A stretch of 64,000 nucleotides of DNA from Firm-04 sp964463355. GTDB taxonomy: Bacteria; Bacillota; Clostridia; Oscillospirales; Ruminococcaceae. Location: NCBI GenBank assembly GCA_964463355.1, contig CAYXBP010000004.1, positions 70,669-134,668 of the forward strand, in the 5' to 3' direction. A program made the position numbers and the translations under genes. The notes below the pieces were generated by a model that did not search any database, was not told the origin of the DNA, and saw only the letters and a list, made by a program, of their open reading frames with translations. Shown here piece by piece: positions 26,311 to 35,781 of this stretch (positions are counted from its first letter, which is position 1; each line of letters starts with the position of its first letter).

Positions 26311-29028
26311 TTATTCGCTAAGGTTGCCTCCTTTGGCTGCAAAGCGGAGCTTCCACTCGGTCAGTTCCTGTGGAGACATCAGAACTTTTCGGGGCTTTGC
26401 ACCCTCAGATGGCCCGATGATACCGCGCTCCTCCATAGATTCCATGATGCGCGCGGCACGAGCATAGCCCAGTTTTAACCTTCGTTGTAAAGCAGTAGTT
26501 GAAAGCTGCCCCATATCCACGGCAAGTTCTGCGGCACGAATCAGCAACGCGTCATCGCCAGACAGACCAGAGAGATTATCATCATCATCATTGGCTTTAT
26601 CACCTTTGGCAGCAGGAATATTCTGTTCGACTGCTTCCATGATCTCGCAATCGTATTCCGAAACGCCATTGCTTTTTAAGAAGCTTGCAACTGCCTCGAC
26701 TTCTGCATCGGATGTGAAGCAGCCCTGCACACGCTTCGGTTCACGCCAGCCATTGGGATAAAACAGCAGGTCGCCATTGCCAAGGAGTGTTTCTGCACCA
26801 GAGCAATCCAAGATAATACGAGAATCCTGCGCGGATTTTACCGACATACCGATACGGCTGGGCACATTTGATTTGATCAAACCAGTAATCACATCAACGG
26901 TTGGACGCTGCGTTGCAATGATCAAATGAATGCCTGCGGCTCTTGCCTTCTGTGCAATACGAATGACAGCAGATTCTACCTCTTTTGAAGATGCCATCAT
27001 CAAATCGGCAAACTCATCAATAATAATCAATATCTGCGGCAATTTTTTCATGCCCTCATTGCGTTCTGCAATGGCATTATAGCCCTTCAGATCACGGACA
27101 CCATACTGGGCACACAATGCATAGCGGCGTTCCATCTCAATAACCGCCCAATTCAGCGCGCCTGCTGCTTTCTGTGGGTTGGTCACAACGGGTATCAAAA
27201 GGTGCGGGATGCCATCATAGGGAGCAAACTCAACCACCTTAGGGTCAACCAAAATCAAACGGACTTCCTCGGGTGCCGCATGATAGAGAATACTCATGAT
27301 AATGGAATTGGTACACACCGACTTACCTGAGCCTGTTGTGCCCGCGATGATCATATGGGGCATCTTGGCAATATCACCAAGGATCACATTTCCGTCAATA
27401 TCCTTACCAACTGCAAAGGTCAGCTTGCTTTTGGATTCCTGAAACTCTGGAGATTCTAACAATTCACGCAGAGTAACGGTATCTTTGGTATTATTGGCGA
27501 CCTCAATGCCCACGGCAGGTTTTCCAGGAATCGGTGCTTCAATACGAACGGATTTGCCACCAAGATTCAATCCAATATCATCTTGCAATGAGGTGATTTT
27601 GGAGATCTTGACACCTGCGGCAGGTTGAATTTCATATCTTGTAACCGTGGGACCACGACGGATGCCAGTAATTCTGACCTGCACGCCAAAGCTTGAAAGC
27701 GTATCTACCAAAAGCTTTGCCTTTTCCTTCAGCTCATTGGAACGATCTGCATCGTTTGCTGCATTATCTGCGTAATGCAGCAAAGAAAGCGGCGGTGCCA
27801 CGTAAGGAATCGGCTGTTCTTCGGCATAAAGGCTTTCATCCAGCTCATCCTCCACCGTTTGCAGAATATTGCTTTCGGGCACGACATCGGCATTGGCAAT
27901 CAAATCCTTTAGAGCAAGCTCATCCTCGGGCGAAAAACCTCCAACGAACTCCCCTGCCTGCACAGGATTTGCCTCAGCAGATGCTGCGGATGTATTATGG
28001 TCAAATATGGGAACATCTACCTCAATGTTAGAATAAACCTCTCTTTCAACCACTGTGCCATTGATCATGGGTGGATCTTCCTGTGGTGTTGATGGTACTT
28101 CGGAGGTATCAAGTGGCGGGAAAACATCATCAGCTACGACTCGCTGCTTTTTTGTTACAGTTTTGCTCTTTCTCGTTGGTTTGGCGGGTATCTCCTCCCA
28201 CGGAGGCAATTCGTCATCGTCTGCTGCATCTTCCGTTTCTTCATCGAATTCGTCGTCATCCATGGAATCCTCGTCATCATCACGGTCGGTTGCCAGATGC
28301 ACCACTTCATCCCAGATCCAGACAAATGGTTTGACACCATATCGAAGGAGATCCGCAAAGCTTAGACTCAGCAGAAGCATGAGGATCAATACAGTCAGCA
28401 GTACAATAATGATTTTCGAGCCGATTGTATCAAACAAAGCAACCAGCGGAAGAGCAAATAAACCAGAGATCATTCCACCGCCACAAAGGGTCTGTCCTTG
28501 GGCATACAAATCTTTCAGGGACTGCCAGACGGTCTGGTTGGGTGCAATCGTACCAAAGAACAGCTGCACGAAGGAACTGAGGAAGATGATCAACAAACTG
28601 CCATAGATCGCTCGCTTGCGCATTACCTGCTCGTTATCTACAACAACGCGATACGCCAGATAAAACATCAGCAACGCCAATGGAAATACCGAAAATCCAA
28701 ATAAGCCACGCAGGACAGTATGCAATGTCAGCCAGAGCTTGGCGCCAGGAAACAATGAAAACAGTGCCACAAAAACGCCAACGGCGCACAGAACCACAGA
28801 AACAATCTGCGGATTGACCGTGCGCTTTGCTGATTGTTTTGCAGCAGACCTTCCCTTGGCAGTAGTGCTTGTCTGCCTCGCCTTACTCTGCGTTTGATTA
28901 TTTCCTGCCGCGTGCGATGTTTTGGCAGCAGAGGACTTTTTCTTCACAGCGTTACTGCTTCTGCTGCTTGCAGCGGATGCGGTTTTCTTAGGTTTGGTGG
29001 CAGCAGATGTCGATTTCTTTTGTGCCAT
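26311..29028 (-). CDS. ftsK: FtsK/SpoIIIE DNA translocase
   Basis: Protein of 905 residues. A Lys/Ala/Ser-rich N-terminus (1-70) is followed by four or five membrane helices (about 75-235), an acidic linker (245-420), and the motor domain with Walker A GTTGSGKS and Walker B ILIIIDEFADLMM. The last 65 residues form the winged-helix gamma domain that reads orientation signals in DNA. It pumps chromosome ends out of the septum in division or sporulation. Whether it acts as FtsK or SpoIIIE cannot be told from sequence. It lies in the tepA-uppP-ftsK-ygiQ run. Confidence 0.96.
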   Translation of the reverse strand: MAQKKSTSAATKPKKTASAASSRSSNAVKKKSSAAKTSHAAGNNQTQSKARQTSTTAKGRSAAKQSAKRTVNPQIVSVVLCAVGVFVALFSLFPGAKLWLTLHTVLRGLFGFSVFPLALLMFYLAYRVVVDNEQVMRKRAIYGSLLIIFLSSFVQLFFGTIAPNQTVWQSLKDLYAQGQTLCGGGMISGLFALPLVALFDTIGSKIIIVLLTVLILMLLLSLSFADLLRYGVKPFVWIWDEVVHLATDRDDDEDSMDDDEFDEETEDAADDDELPPWEEIPAKPTRKSKTVTKKQRVVADDVFPPLDTSEVPSTPQEDPPMINGTVVEREVYSNIEVDVPIFDHNTSAASAEANPVQAGEFVGGFSPEDELALKDLIANADVVPESNILQTVEDELDESLYAEEQPIPYVAPPLSLLHYADNAANDADRSNELKEKAKLLVDTLSSFGVQVRITGIRRGPTVTRYEIQPAAGVKISKITSLQDDIGLNLGGKSVRIEAPIPGKPAVGIEVANNTKDTVTLRELLESPEFQESKSKLTFAVGKDIDGNVILGDIAKMPHMIIAGTTGSGKSVCTNSIIMSILYHAAPEEVRLILVDPKVVEFAPYDGIPHLLIPVVTNPQKAAGALNWAVIEMERRYALCAQYGVRDLKGYNAIAERNEGMKKLPQILIIIDEFADLMMASSKEVESAVIRIAQKARAAGIHLIIATQRPTVDVITGLIKSNVPSRIGMSVKSAQDSRIILDCSGAETLLGNGDLLFYPNGWREPKRVQGCFTSDAEVEAVASFLKSNGVSEYDCEIMEAVEQNIPAAKGDKANDDDDNLSGLSGDDALLIRAAELAVDMGQLSTTALQRRLKLGYARAARIMESMEERGIIGPSEGAKPRKVLMSPQELTEWKLRFAAKGGNLSE

Positions 29029-29051
29029 GAGTATCCTTTCTATGTATGCAA

Positions 29052-29873
29052 TCAGGTAAAGATCCAGTAGCCAAAGGTAAACAGACTGACGAGCAGTGTG
29101 TAAATGGAGAACGCATGAAAGTTATCAGACTTGATCAGCCAATTGACCATTTTAATGGCAAGTACACCTACCACTGCCGCGGTCACAAAGCCAATGCCCG
29201 CAGCGATCCAATTAACCTCAAAGGAACCCTTTGCAGCATCTATCAGTTCAGAAGCACATCCGCCCAAAATTGCTGGAATGCCCAAGATAAAGGAATAGCG
29301 AACAGCAGTTTCTTTATCCAGACCAGAGAACAATGCTCCGCTAATGGTGGAACCAGAACGAGATACGCCGGGAAACAGTGCAACACACTGGAACAATCCA
29401 ATGACGATGGCATCGCGCACAGTGATATCCCCTGCGGTTTTGGTATTATTCTTTACGCGGTTGGCAAAGAACAAGATCACGGAAGTATACAGGAAGCACA
29501 GCGCAAGAATTGGCAAAGTGATATTTTCAAAGACATCCTTGATGAAATAGAACGGCACCAACAGTACCAGAGAAATCACAAGCATAATGAGCATACGCCG
29601 ATCGGGATTCATTTCTTTCCACGAAAACTTACCCGTGAAAATATCCTTGACCAGCCTGCCCAACTCCTTGATGAGTGCAATAATGGTACTACGGAACGCA
29701 AGAAACACGGCGACTAATGTTCCAAGGTGCAAGATCACAAGCATGAAGGTACCTTCCTCTACCGATTGCCCGGTGACGGTTTGATAAAGGCGCAGATGCC
29801 CAGAGCTGGATACTGGTAAAAACTCCGTTAGCCCTTGAATGATTGCCTGAACAATTGCATTGATAATTTCCAT
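29052..29873 (-). CDS. uppP: undecaprenyl-diphosphatase (BacA type)
   Basis: Protein of 273 residues with eight or so membrane helices. The two active-site motifs are present: EFLPVSSSGHL near residue 18 and PGVSRSGST near residue 165. It recycles the lipid carrier of wall synthesis and can give bacitracin tolerance. ATG 29873 has GGAGG five bases upstream; the TTG four codons earlier lies in that ribosome site and is rejected. It sits 65 bp after tepA. Confidence 0.95.
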   Translation of the reverse strand: MEIINAIVQAIIQGLTEFLPVSSSGHLRLYQTVTGQSVEEGTFMLVILHLGTLVAVFLAFRSTIIALIKELGRLVKDIFTGKFSWKEMNPDRRMLIMLVISLVLLVPFYFIKDVFENITLPILALCFLYTSVILFFANRVKNNTKTAGDITVRDAIVIGLFQCVALFPGVSRSGSTISGALFSGLDKETAVRYSFILGIPAILGGCASELIDAAKGSFEVNWIAAGIGFVTAAVVGVLAIKMVNWLIKSDNFHAFSIYTLLVSLFTFGYWIFT

Positions 29874-29938
29874 GATTTCCTCCAATATGAACTACAGTTA
29901 AAAAATTATGTACGCCCCGCAGGGCGCAGATTACCAAA

Positions 29939-30655
29939 TTACGGATTGTGGGTCTGTACCGCCTCAATTTGTGCATACAATGCATGGATTGCATCTGAAA
30001 TACTACCGACAGCATCAATTAGACCCACTTCCACTGCCTGTTTTCCATTCAGCACACTGCCAAAATCCATAACCAATGCGTCGGTGCGTGTCATGAGCGC
30101 ATATAATGCATCACGACGAATACGACTGTGCGATGTGACAAATTGCAGAATACGTTCCTGCATCTCCTCAACGCAATATAATGCCTGTGGTACACCCATC
30201 AAAGTACCGCTCATCCGTACAGGATGAATGGTCATGGAAGCGGACGGTACAATAAACGACTGCTTTGCCGATACTGCAAGAGGCACACCAATGGAATGCC
30301 CACCGCCCAGCACCAAGGACACAGATGGCAGTTCCATGCCTGCGATCATCTCAGCAAGTGCAAGACCAGCTTCCACATCACCGCCGACTGTATTCAACAA
30401 AATCAGCAATCCCTCTACGGTTTGTTCCTGCTCAATTGCGGCAAGCAGCGGCAAAAGATGCTCATACTTTGTGGTTTTACAAGTTTCAGGCAAAAGAGAA
30501 TGCCCCTCAATCTGCCCGACAATATTCAGGCAATAGATTATATGCTTTGCATGATAGACTGGCAGCGCACCAAGTTTCTCCAAGAGTTCAAGTGTTGAAT
30601 CAGATGTTGCACATTCGGCAGCCTGCATTTTTGTCAGATTTGCGTGCTTTTCCAT
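29939..30655 (-). CDS. TepA-type ClpP-like membrane-associated protease
   Basis: Protein of 238 residues of the translocation-enhancing (TepA) branch of the ClpP/crotonase fold. The oxyanion loop NTVGGDVEAG, nucleophile Ser in GGGHSIGVP and the His in MTIHPVRM are visible, so it is probably active. No signal peptide. Bacillus TepA is linked to protein export and spore formation; its placing before uppP and ftsK fits Clostridia. ATG 30655 follows GGAGG by 11 bases; an upstream GTG overlaps that site. Confidence 0.88.
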   Translation of the reverse strand: MEKHANLTKMQAAECATSDSTLELLEKLGALPVYHAKHIIYCLNIVGQIEGHSLLPETCKTTKYEHLLPLLAAIEQEQTVEGLLILLNTVGGDVEAGLALAEMIAGMELPSVSLVLGGGHSIGVPLAVSAKQSFIVPSASMTIHPVRMSGTLMGVPQALYCVEEMQERILQFVTSHSRIRRDALYALMTRTDALVMDFGSVLNGKQAVEVGLIDAVGSISDAIHALYAQIEAVQTHNP

Positions 30656-30745
30656 GAATGAATCCACCTCCGGCTGATACTTAGGAAAACAGTATCTGCA
30701 AATCGATTGTGGATATACACATTATATACGAAAGCTCACCAGAAT

Positions 30746-30774
30746 ATAATACCATATTTTTAGCATTTTGTCAA
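30746..30774 (-). promoter_or_regulatory. promoter of the tepA-to-VanY operon
   Basis: On the minus strand TTGACA (plus 30769-30774), 17 bp, TATTAT (plus 30746-30751), about 90 bp before the tepA ATG. No terminator was seen before 19643, so ten genes may form one unit. Confidence 0.75.
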
Positions 30775-30994
30775 GCAAAAGCGAGCCTAATAGAGCATGT
30801 AAAACTGTAATCATCGTCAAAATGTGATTCTCTATTCTACAAAAGCAGGTACATCATCGAACATCGGCAAAGATACTGCATCTTTCATTCCAAGCCAAGC
30901 AAAAGCCCTCGGCGTAACTTCAATGATACTTTTTCTTCATCTTTTGGCAGGCTGACAAAATCTTGTTTTCTTTTCTTTTTTTCTTCAGAAATGG

Positions 30995-31023
30995 TTGACA
31001 TCCAGCCGAATTCGGTGTATAAT
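30995..31023 (+). promoter_or_regulatory. promoter of the repeat-protein gene
   Basis: Consensus TTGACA at 30995-31000, 17 bp, TATAAT at 31018-31023, with the ATG at 31066. Confidence 0.82.
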
Positions 31024-31065
31024 ATCAATTATGGAATATTATATTCTTTGGGGGTATACATTATC

Positions 31066-33118
31066 ATGCATATTGATTTGATTTCAGCAACAAAATCACG
31101 CACCAAGGAAATCCACGGTACCGATAATGGCAAGCGTACAGGATGCGGCATTAATCTCATGAAGGTGGTCGGTCAGTATACTTCCATCGGTGAAATGACG
31201 GATATCGCGCAGATCACCTGCGAAAAGTGTAAAACTGTATTAGCAAAGCGCATGATCCGCGAATCCAACAAGGAAATGCAGCGCATCCTCAAAGAGGAAC
31301 AGAAGATGCTTAAGCGTGAGGAACGTGAAGAAGCTGCTGCTGCAAAAGTGAGACCCAAGAATACGACTCCGCCCAAGGCTCCCTCCCCTGCTACAAGTGC
31401 ATCCTCTGGTGAGTATGTACCACATTCCATGCGCCCGAAGCAGGAGCCGATTGAGTCACCAATACCTGCAACACCCATGCCGCAGTCTGCACCAATAACC
31501 GAGAGCATTTCTGTTGTACCCACTGCTGTGCCTTCTCCTCTGCCGCAGGAGGATGATGTACTCGCGCAGTTTGCAATTCCAAGTGTACCCTCTGCTCCTG
31601 CTGCACCCACTTTCTCTGATGAGATTCCAGAAGTGCCGACATCTGTTTCTGCTACAAAACCGCAGGAGGATGATGTACTCGCGCAGTTTGCAATTCCAAG
31701 TGTACCCTCTGCTCNNNNNNNNNNNNNNNNNNNNNNNNNNNNNNNNNNNNNNNNNNNNNNNNNNNNNNNNNNNNNNNNNNNNNNNNNNNNNNNNNNNNNN
31801 NNNNNNNNNNNNNNCTGCTGCGCCCACTTTCTCTGATGAGATTTCGGGGATGGATGATGCTGTGAACGCGAATGTCGTAGATGATGCACCTGATGGTAAG
31901 GGTACGATCTCTTTTGGCAATCCGACCCCCCCAACGGATGATGGCGCATTCAGCAATCTTGCAAACAGCCTTTTTGGCGGCGCGCCTGTTGTGGATACCC
32001 TTGCTGCTTCGGATATTCCTGATATCCCTGAAGTGCCTGCTGCCCCTGCTAGTGCCATGTCGGTTTCCTTTAGCGCACCAGAGGAGATACATGATATTAT
32101 TGATACTACCCCTGTTACAGATGATGATTATGATCCGTTCCGTCGAGTAAAAGCACCTGTTCTGGATACGCCTACCTCCACACCTGCCGCAAACAACATT
32201 TCGGTTCCGGAATTGGATATTCCTGAAGTGCCCACAACGCCTCAAGGCGTTCCTGTTCTGCATGTACCAGAGGCACCCGCAGCACCTACATATCCCACAC
32301 AGACGGTATCTCTGGCTGCACAGCAAATACCTACGCTTGATGTGCCTACTGCCCCTGCTGCACCTGTATATCCGCAGCAGCCTGCATATACACAAACCAC
32401 GGTACAGGATACTCCAGCACTGAATGTGCCAACAGCACCCGCTGCACCTGTATATCCGCAGCAGCCCGTGTATACGCAAGCACCCACACAGAGCGTTCCC
32501 ACTCTGAATGTACCCGATGCCCCTGTTGCGCCCGTATATCCGCAGCAAGCACCATATCAACAGACGAACTCCTTCTTCAGCAATCCTGCGCCGATACCAG
32601 TCATTTCTCCGCAGCCGACACCACAGAAAGCTGCTGGGCCAACTCCGCTATTCGTGGGATACGGCGCGGATGGCAGACAGATATTCCAGACTTATGATGC
32701 TAATGGTCAGCCCATTCCAATCACCGAACCCGTTTACAGTATGCCTCCTCAGGAAGATAGCAACCCCGCTTTGACAGGTCCTTTTGCAAATGGCGCACAA
32801 CTCGGCACATCGCAGGTCATGGACATTGAAGAACTGATGTCAGCAATGGGCATTGAAGATAAAAAGCCAGTTGCCAGCGATGAAAAGGTCATTAACTACA
32901 CAGAATATCGTATTCCGCAGAAGAAAAAGAAGAAGCCCGTTGCAACACCCAAATCTGCACAGGTTGACGAAGTGCCTAAGATGCCAATCTCTGCTGCTGA
33001 GGCTAAGCGTCAGAAGAAACTCGACAAAATCAACCAAGAATTTGAGAAGAAGCTCAAAGACCGCGGCATTGACCCAGTCACTGGTGCATTTGTCGGCAAG
33101 GGCGGTAAGAAGAAATAA
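31066..33118 (+). CDS. uncharacterised Pro/Ala-rich repeat protein with CxxC N-terminus (assembly gap inside)
   Basis: Not a recognised family. At least 649 residues outside the gap. Residues 1-75 form a small domain with TGCGIN and ITCEKCK, possibly a zinc site, then a charged helix (to about 108). Next comes a long low-complexity part rich in Pro, Ala and Asp with two repeat types: a 39-residue unit (PQEDDVLAQFAIP...) at the gap and a 28-residue unit (VPTAPAAPVYPQQ...) later. A conserved-looking piece PLFVGYGADGRQIFQTYD follows, and the tail is very basic (KKKKKP...GGKKK). No signal peptide or membrane helix. Start at ATG 31066 follows TGGGGGT; the frame from 30991 runs through the promoter. 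The frame is broken only by the 100 N; removing them restores it. Confidence 0.75.
31543..31714 (+). repeat. 117-bp in-frame tandem repeat ending in the gap
   Basis: A first unit from 31543 and an almost identical second from 31660 (period 117 bp, 39 residues). The second is cut by the N run; the sequence after the gap resumes at the matching point of the unit (APTFSDEI). Confidence 0.88.
31715..31814. other. assembly gap (100 N)
   Basis: Exactly 100 unknown bases, the usual placeholder for a gap of unknown size. It shifts the reading frame, and the flanks would join in frame and in repeat phase with no added bases, so the true length is probably a multiple of 117. Confidence 0.97.
32279..32560 (+). 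repeat. degenerate 78-84-bp coding repeats
   Basis: Four copies of a 26-28-residue motif (VPTAPAAPVYPQQ...), with the same core at 32279, 32357, 32441 and 32525. The copies differ at many third positions, so this array is older than the 117-bp one. Confidence 0.8.
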
Positions 33119-33140
33119 TTACAATGGTATAATACATATG

Positions 33141-33173
33141 AAAAGCAGCGGTTCCACATGGTGTCGCTGCTTT
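33141..33173 (+). terminator. terminator after the repeat-protein gene
   Basis: Perfect stem AAAAGCAGCG / CGCTGCTTTT with a 13-base loop. Confidence 0.75.
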
Positions 33174-33196
33174 TATCTTGAAATGGAGATGGTTTT

Positions 33197-34150
33197 ATGC
33201 AAAAGCGATCTGCTACTAAGACGATCAGTCGCTGTTCCCTGAATCTGTTGATTTTTTTGCTGGTTTTCACTTTTTTGCCTCTATTGTTTAGCTTTCTTTT
33301 CAGGCAAATCACACATACAGACACACTCACCAACAATGCAGGATTGTTTTGCAATTATCTTGCGATGTATGGTGTCGCTTTTCCTGTGTATTTGTTGATG
33401 AGCAAGCCTATGGAAAAATCTCCACCTGAAAAACACTCAATGTCTGTCGGAAGCTTTCTCCTCTGCATCATGATCTGCATCGCATTGATGATTGTAGGCA
33501 ACCTGGTCGGAAATGTGATTAATATTGTGCTAACAACGCTTTTTTCGGATCTTCGCTCATTCACCCTGAATGACTACGTGTTCAATGATAGTCCATATTT
33601 CTTTATCGTGCTAGCGGTCATCTGCGCTCCGATCATTGAAGAGATCCTCCTGCGAAAAGTCTTTATCGACCGCGTGCGAAAGTTTGGTGACGGTTGGGCA
33701 ATTCTCCTTTCAGGATTGCTGTTTGGTTTGCTGCATGGCAATTTTACACAATTTTTCTATGCCGCACTGCTGGGCACATTTCTTGCATTTGTGTATGTTA
33801 AAACTGGTAAGCTGCAATATACCATTGCTATGCATATGATACTCAATTTTATTGGATCTGCCCTGCCTTTGCTGTTGCTACGTAATGTGGATACCTCCAT
33901 ACTTTTCTCGGAGAATGTCACAGATACAGAAATCCTTGCGATGTTGCCCGACCTGATTCCCTTGCTGTTCTTTGTTTGCATTGAGTACCTGATTGCATTT
34001 GCAGGAGTCATCCTACTATGTTGCTCGTTCCGCCGTTTTGAATTGGATCCACCTATGGAAAAGACTCCCGCAAGCCAGGTTTTCCGTAGCATTCCACTGT
34101 GGCTCTTTGTTGTTATCAGCCTTGTAACTTTTATCATCTCCATGATGTAA
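33197..34150 (+). CDS. CPBP-family intramembrane metalloprotease
   Basis: Protein of 317 residues with about eight membrane helices. The family motifs are present: APIIEEILLRKVF (the paired Glu and Arg), FGLLHGNFTQF and MHMILNF. CPBP (Abi) proteases cut within the membrane; bacterial members are linked to bacteriocin self-protection or peptide processing. No bacteriocin gene was seen nearby. The start at 33197 follows GGAGATGG. Confidence 0.88.
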   Translation: MQKRSATKTISRCSLNLLIFLLVFTFLPLLFSFLFRQITHTDTLTNNAGLFCNYLAMYGVAFPVYLLMSKPMEKSPPEKHSMSVGSFLLCIMICIALMIVGNLVGNVINIVLTTLFSDLRSFTLNDYVFNDSPYFFIVLAVICAPIIEEILLRKVFIDRVRKFGDGWAILLSGLLFGLLHGNFTQFFYAALLGTFLAFVYVKTGKLQYTIAMHMILNFIGSALPLLLLRNVDTSILFSENVTDTEILAMLPDLIPLLFFVCIEYLIAFAGVILLCCSFRRFELDPPMEKTPASQVFRSIPLWLFVVISLVTFIISMM

Positions 34151-34165
34151 TTGTACAAAAACATC

Positions 34166-34194
34166 TTGACATTTTTAGAAAGAAATAGTATAAT
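34166..34194 (+). promoter_or_regulatory. promoter of the 125-residue orphan gene
   Basis: Consensus TTGACA at 34166-34171, 17 bp, TATAAT at 34189-34194. Confidence 0.82.
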
Positions 34195-34251
34195 ATACCT
34201 ATCGTGAATTATGGCTCAGAAAACATTATTCGATTAATGGAGGGTATCAAA

Positions 34252-34629
34252 ATGCTTTTCGGTTCTACTACTGCCAGAAACACTGTTCTTGCTGGTGATT
34301 ATGCCGGATGCCGTGTGTTTCGTATGTCCGCAACTTGCGCGTATATTTCAGGTACTATGAAAAAGATGGACGATGTCCGCTTAAGTTCCGAAGAAGTTGC
34401 CAGTTATGAACTGCTCACGGAGGAAATGATCCGTTCGGGCAACTCATTGCTGCTGACTGATTCCCTTGACCCTGGCTGCCTGACTTCCCTTCGGCTGAAT
34501 GCCACACCACAAAAGCAGGCAAAGGGCATTTATACGCTTGCGTTCAAATTCAATGACGGCAAGCGCGCATTGATTGAGGTGGATGAAAAAATCTACACGA
34601 CCATTGTGCGCAGAATACCAGCAAAGTGA
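34252..34629 (+). CDS. hypothetical protein, 125 residues
   Basis: Family not recognised. Soluble, without signal peptide or membrane helix. An N-terminal mixed region (LAGDYAGCRVFRMSATCAYISG) with two Cys is followed by a helix (SSEEVASYELLTEEM) and a C-terminal beta hairpin (IYTLAFKFNDGKRALIEVDEKIY). It has its own consensus promoter and GGAGGG seven bases before the ATG, so expression is likely. The in-frame GTG at 34204 lies next to the -10 box and is rejected. The GH5 gene follows after 100 bp without a clear promoter, so they may be co-transcribed. Confidence 0.7.
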   Translation: MLFGSTTARNTVLAGDYAGCRVFRMSATCAYISGTMKKMDDVRLSSEEVASYELLTEEMIRSGNSLLLTDSLDPGCLTSLRLNATPQKQAKGIYTLAFKFNDGKRALIEVDEKIYTTIVRRIPAK

Positions 34630-34729
34630 CAACAATGAAAAATTTGCATTTAGCTTAGTGAAAGGCAGTCGTTTTTGCTTAGGTATCCTTATCACAGTAG
34701 AATTGGAACGACAGAAAGGCGGAAATCTT

Positions 34730-35677
34730 ATGCTGAAAAATATAGGCTTTTACAGAGGCATCAATTTAGGTGGATGGCTGTCCCAATGTGATTACAGCGA
34801 TGACAGACTGAACTATTTCATTACTGAACCCGACTTTGCGAAAATTGCTTCATGGGGACTTGATCATGTTAGAATCCCGATTGATTATAACATTCTAGAA
34901 AATGAGGACGGCAGCTTCAAGGAAAGCGGCTTTGTAAGAATCGACTGGGCACTGGATATGTGCCGCAAGTATGGGCTGAATACAGTGCTTGATCTGCACA
35001 AGACAGCTGGCTATTCTTTTGACAGCTATGGCGAAAGCGAATCTGGTTTCTTTGACAACGAGGAGCTTCAGGAACGTTTTTATCATCTGTGGGAGGAAAT
35101 CGCAAGACATTACGGACAGTATTCTGAAACCATTGTGTTTGAACTGCTCAATGAGGTAACGGACAAGGGCTATATCGACGCATGGAACAGAATTTCAAAC
35201 GAGTGCATCAGAAGAATCAGAACCATTGCAGCCGATACCATCATTCTTGTGGGAAGCTATGACAATAACAGCGCGCCAGCAGTTCCTGCTCTTGCCGCAC
35301 CCTATGATAACAAGGTTGTTTACAACTTTCACTGCTATGAACCACTGAAATTTACACATCAGGGTGCGTACTGGACGGATGCGATCAAGCCTGAGGAGCG
35401 TATCCGCTTTGACGAGAGCGGTATCACCGAGGAATTTTTCGAGGAGTTGTTTGCGCCAGCAATCGAAGCAGCAAAGAAGAATCACACCTCGCTTTACTGC
35501 GGAGAATTTGGCGTGATTGATGTGGTATCTCCAGAGGATACAGTGAAGTGGTTCAGAACGATCAATAGCGTGTTTGAGAAGCACGGTATTGCAAGATGTG
35601 TGTGGAGTTATAAGGAAATGGACTTCGGCATTTCGGACGCCCGTCTTGATAGGGTTCGGGAAGAGTTGATTCCTTAG
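34730..35677 (+). CDS. GH5 glycosidase (endoglucanase-like), no signal peptide
   Basis: Protein of 315 residues, a bare GH5 barrel. Catalytic Glu142 (acid/base, LLNE) and Glu259 (nucleophile, CGEFG) are in place, with RGINLGGWL at the start and the conserved Arg-x-Pro (VRIPID) and His (NFHCYEP). No signal peptide, carbohydrate-binding module or dockerin, so it likely works in the cytoplasm on imported cello- or mannooligosaccharides. ATG 34730 has AAAGGCGG seven bases upstream; the open frame extends back to 34574 inside the preceding gene, without support. Exact substrate is not decided. Confidence 0.88.
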   Translation: MLKNIGFYRGINLGGWLSQCDYSDDRLNYFITEPDFAKIASWGLDHVRIPIDYNILENEDGSFKESGFVRIDWALDMCRKYGLNTVLDLHKTAGYSFDSYGESESGFFDNEELQERFYHLWEEIARHYGQYSETIVFELLNEVTDKGYIDAWNRISNECIRRIRTIAADTIILVGSYDNNSAPAVPALAAPYDNKVVYNFHCYEPLKFTHQGAYWTDAIKPEERIRFDESGITEEFFEELFAPAIEAAKKNHTSLYCGEFGVIDVVSPEDTVKWFRTINSVFEKHGIARCVWSYKEMDFGISDARLDRVREELIP

Positions 35678-35781
35678 TATTTCATATTCGTTCTCCTACG
35701 CAAATTCCCACGAATCCGACAGATTATCATCTCACACTTAGGCTTTGCGGTGTTCATAAGCTGCCTGGGCACTCCCATATA

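Larger units (their letters stand above)
30656..31065. other. 410-bp intergenic region between divergent genes
   Basis: It holds the minus-strand tepA promoter (30746-30774) and the plus-strand promoter at 30995-31023. Minus-strand bases 30832-30936 would encode 34 residues (ending MFDDVPAFVE) with no start signal, possibly a remnant. No RNA gene was recognised. Confidence 0.5.

Noticed and set aside
32279..32560. Regular repeats that might suggest a CRISPR array
   Set aside because: The repeats keep the reading frame, have no unique spacers and vary at third codon positions; they are protein repeats.
33123..33132. A TATAAT-like box between the repeat-protein and CPBP genes
   Set aside because: No -35 at the right distance, and a terminator hairpin follows at once.
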